DNA of 64,000 nt from Actinostola sp. cb2023. Lineage: Eukaryota > Cnidaria > Anthozoa > Actiniaria > Actinostolidae. The stretch is from positions 1 through 64,000 of the forward strand of contig JAUJYZ010001079.1 in NCBI GenBank assembly GCA_033675265.1, read 5' to 3'. A model generated the notes under the pieces. That model searched no databases. It saw only the letters and a program-made list of their open reading frames with translations, and was not told where the DNA came from. The first letter of the stretch is position 1. Every line of letters starts with the position of its first letter. This document shows positions 54,465 through 64,000 of the stretch, one piece after another. Both the position numbers and the translations under genes were made by a program.

Positions 54465-54965
54465 CTTAAAGTGCATATGACATGAAACATTTTATTGGCC
54501 TCAATTATGCAGATTATTGGTAGTATCAAAGAAAACATAATCAATTTTCTGTGAAATGATTGCTTTGAAACTGATATTTTCGAAAAAAATACATCAGCTT
54601 TTATGACGTCACTTTGTTTGAAGAGCCTCAAAAATAACCAAAATAGTCATACTTTTGTACGACCGTAAGACAAAAACATAAACGCTTTTTTGGTGTTTAA
54701 AGTATTATATCTGTACTTTTAATCTACTTCAAATTGTTTGTTGTTCTTTTCGTTTTCTAGCACAAAAAGGGATTGATATTTGCCATGATTTTAATGAAAC
54801 CAGGGTGCTATTGAACAACGTGACGTCGCACTTCGCAACATGTTTTTCACAAATATCTCTAAATTAAAGCAATAATTTAATCAACAATTATTTGTGATAT
54901 TATTATTTCCATCACTAATCTATGTAATAAAATGAAATAAACAAATTGTATCATATGCACTTTAA
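54465..54965. mobile_element. ~500-bp MITE, TTAAAGTGCATATGACATG ends
   Basis: CTTAAAGTGCATATGACATG faces TATCATATGCACTTTAAG. It abuts the composite-family fragment GCATCGAGTACC at 54966. Confidence 0.82.
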
Positions 54966-55500
54966 GCATCGAGTACCTAATGGACGACGGCAGAGAAACA
55001 ATTATAGCGCTAATTAAAACATTCAATAACTTCTTGTTGGAATGAGCTCGATTTGGTCTTAACTTCAGGCGCTAAACTACAACGTGAAATGCCTATGTTT
55101 TTTTTGACGACGCAAAGAGAACGAGAACGTCAGTTCGATATTTGTGCAGATAGTTGTTTTCAGTCAACCAGGCCACAAAAAGACGATGTCATTCATGAAA
55201 GGCGGCGCAAATTTAGTAAAAACACGAAAAAAGAAACAATTATGAAAACAATAGACAACAACACGGGCAGAAGAGTTCTTCTATACACCTTATTCATCGA
55301 ACAAACTTTCACTATACTTGATAATGATGTCGACAAGATGACATCGAAACGTCGTACTTCTCTCGTTTTCTTATTTCTATTGAAATGCATTTAGTAAATC
55401 AACCGTTAATAGACATCAAAACACTTTATTCGAATCGAACTTCAGTTCGTTGTCCTCGACGTCATCTCGGGCTAAGGTCCCTATTATCATTAAATGTACT
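54966..55500. repeat. Divergent copy C of the composite repeat family
   Basis: GAGAAACAATTATAGCGCTA, AATAACTTCTTGTTGGAATG and TTTGACGACGCAAAG echo copies A and B. 55117-55230 is the reverse complement of 3120-3240 (for example TTTGTGCAGATAGTTGTTTT). It ends CACTTTATTCGAATCGAACT, GTCCTCGACGTC. The plus-strand frame 55053-55391 is repeat-derived. Confidence 0.75.
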
Positions 55501-55642
55501 GTACTTCATCTCCAAATTTACATGTGCGATCCGCAATTCCGCGTTCCATGCATTTGACAAAATAATCTATGCACTTGGAATGGAACATATTTTATCAGTT
55601 TGAAAGAAACCAGTCAATGATTTGTACAGACAACTTGGTATT

Positions 55643-55830
55643 AGAGTTGTTTTCGTATGAGTGGCAAGTAGTTACGGTACGGTTCGTGCCGTGCGGTGAC
55701 CGTGCGGTATCCAAGCATTCCGATTGGTTGAGCGATGATTTTGCGCGCTGGTTGAATAGATGTCTTCGATTCCGTATACCGTGACCGTAATTCCGTGCCG
55801 TAGGTTTCCCACTCATACGAAAACAACTCT
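55643..55830. mobile_element. 188-bp MITE
   Basis: AGAGTTGTTTTCGTATGAGT faces ACTCATACGAAAACAACTCT. The inner GTACGG/CCGTGC words are partly paired. Confidence 0.88.
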
Positions 55831-56082
55831 AAATAGACACTAAAGCAAAGAGACTTGTCAGTCCAACAAATTAAAATCGAAAATTATGGATGGAACAGAA
55901 TATTTCAAAAAGAAAAAAATGGAGAACTGTATGTGTTGTCTCTGACTAGAATTACGGTATATTTAGGACGTTTCGGTTGTGGTACTACAGCATACCACAT
56001 TTTCAAAAGAATATTTCAGTCAAGCCAGAATTTTGGAAAAAGAGAACTACAAAAGAGAACTACAAAAGGCTGTCCACATTAC
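55831..56082. other. Unassigned stretch
   Basis: A plus-strand open frame (55855-56124) lacks splice fit and motifs. I see nothing I can name. Confidence 0.4.
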
Positions 56083-56327
56083 CCATTATCATTCGACTCA
56101 TTTCTATCAGCAGTTCTGATTGGCTGAAAGTCCTGCAAATAACTGAGTACAAATAACGGTCTGAGCATGCGCAGTGAAGATTAAGCAATGTTCGCTACAA
56201 AAAAAAGGTCTGAGCATGCGCACTTAATTGATCATTCACAGTGTAAACATGGCAGCTCGTTTTACAATATTTTTTCTTGATGTTTATATTCAATAAATTC
56301 CTTATTGATAGAAATGAGTCGAATGAT

Positions 56328-56361
<34 letters not shown>

Positions 56362-56483
56362 CGTGATTTTATCAGTGTCTCGCAGATTAATTATTTGCCT
56401 CTGCCTTCGGCATCGGCAAATAATTAATAATCTGCTCGCCACTGATAAATCACGACATTTTGCTCAACCTCATCCAATAATTG
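56083..56483. mobile_element. Two adjacent inverted repeats
   Basis: TATCATTCGACTCATTTCTA (56087) faces ATAGAAATGAGTCGAATGAT (56308). Next, CAATTATTGAACTCGGTT ... CAGATTAATTATTTGCC faces GGCAAATAATTAATAATCTG ... CCAATAATTG. The centre reads CTGCCTTCGGCATC. Confidence 0.75.
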
Positions 56484-57244
56484 CTTATTTATATATTTAT
56501 TTCCCGTTCCATTTGTGACTTATTTATGGAACTTGCCAACTATTTCCAACATTTAACGTTGTCAACAACCTACACCAACCACATCCGGCATTAGTCCAAT
56601 TTTTTTGGCTATAAAATATTGTTGAAATCACTTCAATATGAAGTGAATATCGGAGTGGTTCAGTGTCATGTGATTTGGGCTTCGAAGTTATAGAGGTTTT
56701 AAATCATGATATGCTAATTTTGTGACGTCAAAGGAGGCATTTGCGATCATTAATTAAGTAATTTTCAAGTAGCGCTTTGAACTAAAATAGCCAAAATACG
56801 CTATGGATTATGAAATCAAAACTAATAAAACTTTCTGCAGTTTTAAAATGTCAGTAATTAACACTAGGGTGTTTTTGTATAATAAATGATGCCTACCGTG
56901 ACGTCACTTCATTTGCATTTTGAGATTTCAAACCCTTATAACTCACATATCCAAAGCTGCAAATCACTAAATATCAATTCCTGTGACTATTCACCTTACA
57001 TATATAGAATACATTTTAATGTTAAAAAATTGGGAATACTCACTTATGATAATAATGTATTTCTTAAAAAGGCGCATTACATAGAATCTCAATGCTCTTA
57101 CAATCTAGCTATAAAAACAATAATAAAATGATAATAGTAATTTATAGAAAGAAAAAATTTTACATGATATTTACATCATTGCTGAGTTCTTAATCACTAA
57201 TTTGTACAGGACTGAATACTGTTCATTTCGACGAGAGGGTGTCC
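56484..57244. other. AT-rich stretch; possible decayed MAM 3 exon at 57210
   Basis: At 57209 an acceptor-like TTTGTACAG is followed in phase 1 by GLNTVHFDERVS and a stop, recalling GSVHFNSSG of exon 17. The frame does not continue even if the adjacent MITE is ignored. Otherwise nothing is recognised. Confidence 0.3.
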
Positions 57245-57510
57245 TAATTGCATAATCGTTGACGGGTTGAAAATCATAAAAGCTATGACCAAAAGGAATT
57301 CTGGGAAATTAAAACTCTCAAATAACAATGTCAAATCATCGACCTTTGTATCCAGACTTGTAGGATCTTAGTAGCTGATATACCTTCAAAACTACAAGAA
57401 CATTGAATATATCTGTATGTAATGCGGGTCATGAACTGATTTCCCATCCATCCTTGCGGTCTTAGCTTCTATGATTTATGATTTTCAACCCGACAACGAT
57501 TATGCAATTA
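57245..57510. mobile_element. 262-bp MITE with TA target duplication
   Basis: ATTGCATAATCGTTGACGGG, then TTGAAAATCATAAA on the left. TTTATGATTTTCAACCCG and ACAACGATTATGCAAT on the right. Both ends are bounded by TA. Confidence 0.85.
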
Positions 57511-57549
57511 GCTATATTGCTCAGTTGATGTAATGTCTTCATAAAAACA

Positions 57550-60500
57550 CTGTTCCTCCTTTGTCACTAACGTGTTTGACTGAGACTTGCTGTATGATAT
57601 GATAGCTACTATGCAGTAACGTTTATAGTAGTCTTATCAAAACACTACGTTATTCAATAACTGTTCCTCCTTTGTCACTAACGTGTTTGACTGAGACTTG
57701 CTGTATGATATGATAGCTACTATGCAGTAACGTTTATAGTAGTCTTATCAAAACACTACGTTATTCAATAACTGTTCCTCCTTTGTCACTAACGTGTTTG
57801 ACTGAGACTTGCTGTATGATATGATAGCTACTATGCAGTAACGTTTTATAGTAGTCTTATAAAAACACTACGTTATTCAATAACTGTTCCTCCTATGTCA
57901 CTAACGTGTTTGACTGAGACTTGCTGTATGATATGATAGCTACTATGCAGTAACGTTTATAGTAGTCTTATTAAAACACTACGTTATTCAATAACTGTTC
58001 CTCCTATGTCACTAACGTGTTTGACTGAGACTTGCTGTATGATATGATAGCTACTATGCAGTAACGTTTATAGTAGTCTTATAAAAACACTACGTTATTC
58101 AATAACTGTTCCTCCTATGTCACTAACGTGTTTGACTGAGACTTGCTGTATGATATGATAGCTACTATGCAGTAACGTTTATAGTAGTCTTATTAAAAAA
58201 CACTACGTTATTCAATAACTGTTCCTCCTATGTCACTAACGTGTTTGACTGTGACTTGCTGTATGATATGATAGCTACTAGTGTAGTAACGTTTATAGTA
58301 GTCTTATAAAAACACTACGTTATTCAATAACTGTTCCTCCTATGTCACTAACGTGTTTGACTGAGACTTGCTGTATGATATGATAGCTACTATGCAGTAA
58401 CGTTTATAGTAGTCTTATTAAAACACTACGTTATTCAATAACTGTTCCTCAGTCCTATGTCACTAACGTGTTTGACTGAGACTTGCTGTATGATATGATA
58501 GCTACTAGTGTAGTAACGTTTATAGTAGTCTTATAAAAACACTACGTTATTCAATAACTGTTCCTCCTATGTCACTAACGTGTTTGACTGAGACTTGCTG
58601 TATGATATGATAGCTACTATGCAGTAACGTTTATAGTAGTCTTATTAAAACACTACGTTATTCAATAACTGTTCCTCAGTCCTATGTCACTAACGTGTTT
58701 GACTGAGACTTGCTGTATGATATGATAGCTACTATGCAGTAACGTTTATAGTAGTCTTATAAAAACACTACGTTATTCAATAACTGTTCCTCCTATGTCA
58801 CTAACGTGTTTGACTGAGACTTGCTGTATGATATGATAGCTACTATGCAGTAACGTTTATAGTAGTCTTATAAAAACACTACGTTATTCAATAACTGTTC
58901 CTCCTATGACACTAACGTGTTTGACTGAGACTTGCTGTATGATATGATAGCTACTATGCAGTAACGTTTATAGTAGTCTTATAAAAACACTACGTTATTC
59001 AATAACTCTTCCTCCTATGTCACTAACGTGTTTGACTGAGACTTGCTGTATGATATGATAACTACTATGCAGTAACGTTTATAGTAGTCTTATAAAAACA
59101 CTACGTTATTCAATAACTGTTCCTCCTATGTCACTAACGTGTTTGACTGAGACTTGCTGTATGATATGATAGCTACTATGCAGTAACGTTTATAGTAGTC
59201 TTATAAAAACACTACGTTATTCAATAACTGTTCCTCCTATGTCACTAACGTGTTTGACTGAGACTTGCTGTATGATATGATAGCTACTATGTAGTAACGT
59301 TTATAGTAGTCTTATAAAAACACTACGTTATTCAATAACTGTTCCTCCTATGTCACTAACGTGTTTGACTGAGACTTGCTGTATGATATGATAGCTACTA
59401 TGCAGTAACGTTTATAGTAGTCTTATAAAAACACTACGTTATTCAATAACTGTTCCTCCTATGTCACTAACGTGTTTGACTGAGACTTGCTGTATGATAT
59501 GATAGCTACTATGCAGTAACGTTTATAGTAGTCTTATAAAAACACTACGTTATTCAATAACTCTTCCTCCTATGTCACTAACGTGTTTGACTGAGACTTG
59601 CTGTATGATATGATAGCTACTATACAGTAACGTTTATAGTAGTCTTATAAAAACACTACGTTATTCAATAACTGTTCCTCCTATGTCACTAACGTGTTTG
59701 ACTGAGACTTGCTGTATGATATGATAGCTACTATGCAGTAACGTTTATAGTAGTCTTATAAAAAAACACTACGTTATTCAAGAACTGTTCCTCCTATGTC
59801 ACTAACGTGTTTGACTGAGACTTGCTGTATGATATGATAGCTACTAGTGTAGTAACGTTTATAGTAGTCTTATAAAAACACTACGTTATTCAATAACTGT
59901 TCCTCCTATGTCACTAACGTGTTTGACTGAGACTTGCTGTATGATATGATAGCTACTATGCAGTAACGTTTATAGTAGTCTTATAAAAACACTACGTTAT
60001 TCAATAACTGTTCCTCCTATGTCATTAACGTGTTTGACTGAGACTTGCTGTATGATATGATAGCTACTATGCAGTAACGTTTATAGTAAAGTCTTATAAA
60101 AACACTACGTTATTCAATAACTGCTCCTCCTATGTCACTAACGTGTTTGACTGAGACTTGCTGTATGATATGATAGCTACTATGTAGTAACGTTTACAGT
60201 AGTCTTATAAAAACACTACGTTATTCAATAACTGTTCCTCCTATGTCACTAACGTGTTTGACTGAGACTTGCTGTATGATATGATAGCTACTATGCAGTA
60301 ACGTTTATAGTAGTCTTATAAAAACACTACGTTATTCAAGAACTGTTCCTCCTATGTCACTAACGTGTTTGACTGAGACTTGCTGTATGATATGATAGCT
60401 ACTAGTGTAGTAACGTTTATAGTAGTCTTATAAAAACACTACGTTATTCAATAACTGTTCCTCCTATGTCACTAACGTGTTTGACTGAGACTTGCTGTAT

Positions 60501-63185
60501 GATATGATAGCTACTATGCAGTAACGTTTATAGTAGTCTTATAAAAACACTACGTTATTCAATAACTGTTCCTCCTATGTCATTAACGTGTTTGACTGAG
60601 ACTTGCTGTATGATATGATAGCTACTATGCAGTAACGTTTATCAAGTCTTTAAAAACACTACGTTATTCAATAACTGTTCCTTCTATGTCACTAACGTGT
60701 TTGACTGAGACTTGCTGTATGATATGATAGTTGCTATGTACTAACGTTTATAGTAGTCTTTAAAAACACTACGTTATTCAATAACTGTTCCTTCTATGTC
60801 ACTAACGTGTTTGACTGAGACTTGCTGTATGATATGATAGCTACTATGCAGTAACGTTTATAGTAGTCTTATAAAAACGCTACGTTATTCAATAACTGTT
60901 CTTCCTATGTCACTAACGTGTTTGACTGAGACTTGCTGTATGATATGATAGCTACTATGTAGTAACGTTTATAGTAGTCTTTAAAAACACTACGTTATTC
61001 AATAACTGTTCCTCCTATGTCACTAACGTGTTTGACTGAGACTTGCTGTATGATATGATAGCTACTATGTAGTAACGTTTATAGTAGTCTTATAAAAACA
61101 CTACGTTATTCAATAACTGTTCCTCCTATGTCACTAACGTGTTTGACTGAGACTTGCTGTATGATATGATAGCTACTATGTAGTAACGTTTATAGTAGTC
61201 TTATAAAAAAACACTACGTTATTCAATAACTGTTCCTCCTATGTCACTAACGTGTTTGACTGAGACTTGTTGTATGATATGATAGCTACTATGCAGTAAC
61301 GTTTATAGTAGTCTTATAAAAACACTATGTTATTATTCAATAACTGTTCCTCCTATGTCACTAACGTGTTTGACTGAGACTTGCTGTAGGATATGATAGC
61401 TACTATGTAGTAACGTTTATAGTAGTCTCATAAAAACACTACGTTATTCAATAACTGTTCCTCCTATGTCACTGACTAACGTGTTTGACTGAGACTTGCT
61501 GTATGATATGATAGCTACTATGCAGTAACGTTTATAGTAGTCTTATAAAAACACTACGTTATTCAATAACTGTTTCTCCTATGTCACTAACGTGTTTGAC
61601 TGAGACTTGCTGTATGATATGATAGCTACTATGCAGTAACGTTTATAGTAGTCTTATAAAAACACTACGTTATTCAATAACTGTTTCTCCTATGTCACTA
61701 ACGTGTTTGACTGAGACTTGCTGTATGATATGATAGCTACTATGCAGTAACGTTTATAGTAGTCTTATAAAAACACTACGTTATTCAATAACTGTTTCTC
61801 CTATGTCACTAACGTGTTTGACTGAGACTTGCTGTATGACGGATATGATAGCTACTATATGCAGTAACGTTTATAGTAGTCTTATAAAAACACTACGTTA
61901 TTCAATAACTGTTTCTCCTATGTCACTAACGTGTTTGACTGACTGAGACTTGCTGTATGATATGATAGCTACTATGCAGTAACGTTTATAGTAGTCTTAT
62001 AAAAACACTAGGTTATTCAATAACTGTTCCTCCTATGTCACTAACGTGTTTGACTGAGACTTGTTGTATGATATGATAGCTACTATGCAGTAACGTTTAT
62101 AGTAGTCTTATAAAAACACTACGTTATTCAATAACTGTTCCTCCTATGTCACTAACGTGTTTGACTGAGACTTGCTGTATGATATGATAGCTACTATGCA
62201 GTAACGTTTATAGTAGTCTTATAAAAACACTATGTTATTATTCAATAACTGTTCCTCCTATGTCACTAACGTGTTTGACTGAGACTTGTTGTATGATATG
62301 ATAGCTACTATGCAGTAACGTTTATAGTAGTCTTATAAAAACACTATGTTATTATTCAATAACTGTTCCTCCTATGTCACTAACGTGTTTGACTGAGACT
62401 TGCTGTATGATATGATAGCTACTATGCAGTAACGTTTATAGTAGTCTTATAAAAACACTACGTTATTCAATAACTGTTCCTCCTATGTCACTAACGTGTT
62501 TGACTGAGACTTGCTGTATGATATGATAGCTACTATGTAGTAACGTTTATAGTAGTCTTATAAAAACACTACGTTATTCAATAACTGTTCCTCCTATGTC
62601 ACTAACGTGTTTGACTGAGACTTGCTGTATGATATGATAGCTACTATGCAGTAACGTTTATAGCCTTATAAAAACACTACGTTATTCAATAACTGTTCCT
62701 CCTATGTCACTAACGTGTTTGACTGAGACTTGCTGTATGATATGATAGTTGCTATGTACTAACGTTTATAGTAGTCTTTAAAAACACTACGTTATTCAAT
62801 AACTGTTCCTTCTATGTCACTAACGTGTTTGACTGAGACTTGCTGTATGATATGATAGCTACTATGCAGTAACGTTTATAGTAGTCTTATAAAAACGCTA
62901 CGTTATTCAATAACTGTTCTTCCTATGTCACTAACGTGTTTGACTGAGACTTGCTGTATGATATGATAGCTACTATGTAGTAACGTTTATAGTAGTCTTT
63001 AAAAACACTACGTTATTCAATAACTGTTCCTCCTATGTCACTAACGTGTTTGACTGAGACTTGCTGTATGATATGATAGCTACTATGTACTAACGTTTAT
63101 AGTAGTCTTATAAAAACACTACGTTATTCAATAACTGTTCCTGCTATGTCACTAACGTGTTTGACTGAGACTTGCTGTATGATAT
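57550..63185. repeat. 111-bp satellite array (~51 units)
   Basis: Unit words are CTGTTCCTCCTATGTCACTA, ACGTGTTTGACTGAGACTTG, CTGTATGATATGATAGCTAC, TATGCAGTAACGTTTATAGT and AAAACACTACGTTATTCAAT. Spacing is 111 bp (57661 to 57772). Rare variants (AGTGTAGTAAC, TTGCTATGTACTAAC, TTCAAGAACTG) recur at fixed larger distances. Non-coding. Confidence 0.96.
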
Positions 63186-63875
63186 TGTTAAAGTACGAAT
63201 AGGATCTCAAGGTTGTGGAAGCATACCTTACTACAAGATGATTAAGTCTTCGTTCTTTACGTATTTGTCTTTAATGCCGTGCAGCTCTGCTTTACGTCTA
63301 TCCACCTAGTGCATCCAACTAGTACCCTATTTATACTCGACCAACACTTCGAGAATTCCCACTCTCAAGTGTTTGTCTCATATCATGGTTGAGTGTTTAC
63401 AGGGTGTGGCATTAGATGTACTAACTCGATTAGATCATATCGATACTTGTACAATTTGTTGACTAATACTATAAATGTTTACATGGTAAATCATGTACGA
63501 ATAAGCACTTTCTAATGAAAAGCTGGTGAGACATAACCCAAACAGAACTTCCTGTGGAGATCCACTTGATAAACACCACTCGCTAATTAAGAGATACTCT
63601 AAAAGGTCATAAGACAGTTTGTGGGGAATTCCCCTACTCGATCTGATCAACCATGGACTAGGTCGACCAGCTCTCTTAGCTATATCCATTCTATGTGCGT
63701 TATACGTCTCACCTAATTGCAAACGTCAATAAGTATTAAAAAGGCTAAAACTATTAATGTTTAGCACAACAATGTCAGGTAAGAAAACCGACCACTTAAC
63801 AATACAAAGCGGCTAAGACTACAATCACTACTTGATTACTAAATATAGAAAATGGTTGCAAATCCTGGCATAACA
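63186..63875. mobile_element. 690-bp insertion in the satellite, probable solo LTR
   Basis: Unique sequence interrupts a 111-bp unit at ...GTATGATAT and resumes ATATGATAGCTAC..., so ATAT is duplicated as a 4-bp target site. The inserted DNA starts TGTTA and ends TAACA (TG...CA with 5-bp inverted ends). It contains CCTATTTATACTCG, a TATA-like word, at about 63328. These features fit a single long terminal repeat. No internal retroelement genes are present. Confidence 0.6.
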
Positions 63876-64000
63876 ATATGATAGCTACTATGCAGTAACG
63901 TTTATAGTAGTCTTATAAAAACACTACGTTATTCAATAACTGTTCCTCCTATGTCACTAACGTGTTTGACTGAGACTTGTTGTATGATATGATAGCTACT
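63876..64000. repeat. 111-bp satellite, continuing off the right edge
   Basis: The unit resumes in phase after the insertion and runs to the window end. Confidence 0.95.

Noticed and set aside
55053..55394. 113-codon plus-strand frame
   Set aside because: Built from a divergent copy of the composite repeat; parts are the reverse complement of 3120-3240.

Overview
The window looks like genomic DNA of an intron-rich animal. It contains no prokaryotic operons, rRNA, tRNA or CRISPR. It is AT-rich and full of satellites, microsatellites and small inverted-repeat transposons. One large multi-exon gene on the + strand joins extracellular modules (SRCR, fucolectin-like, PA14, MAM, LDL-receptor class A) by phase-1 introns. 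That mixture fits a marine invertebrate such as a cnidarian, sponge or invertebrate deuterostome; I cannot decide further from sequence alone.

Layout. 1-885: 71-bp tandem array. 941-1027: a small minus-strand first exon encoding a signal peptide; the rest of that gene would lie off the left edge. 1151-1996: 100-bp array. 2.7-9.6 kb: nested transposon relics, including a 4-kb foldback element (5271-9344) with arms of about 1.5 kb. 9966-15591: 51-bp satellite, about 110 units. 15.95-16.98 kb: a second copy of the composite repeat seen at 2.9-4.45 kb. 16977-27612: 90-bp satellite, about 118 units. The first composite copy carries only ONE such unit (4271-4360) between the same flanks, so the birth of a satellite can be read directly. 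27.9-32.6 kb: microsatellites and palindromic MITEs.

32.9-54.4 kb: the mosaic receptor/adhesion gene. I reconstructed 25 well-supported exons plus two tentative ones from splice sites, phase continuity and domain motifs: signal peptide, six SRCR domains (one exon each), a fucolectin/F5-8-like domain (two exons), a PA14-like domain (three exons), an unrecognised Cys-rich segment, MAM (three exons), two LDLa domains, Cys-rich linkers, MAM (three exons) and the first exon of a third MAM. No stop codon or transmembrane end was confidently found, so the 3' end is probably beyond the window or decayed. Most introns hold their own simple-sequence or tandem array. In two introns the repeat unit includes the gene's own splice site.

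54.4-57.5 kb: more MITEs. 57550-64000: 111-bp satellite with higher-order structure, interrupted at 63186-63875 by what looks like a solo LTR.

Exon boundaries are inferred by eye. The domain calls rest on recognisable cysteine and motif patterns, not on database searches.
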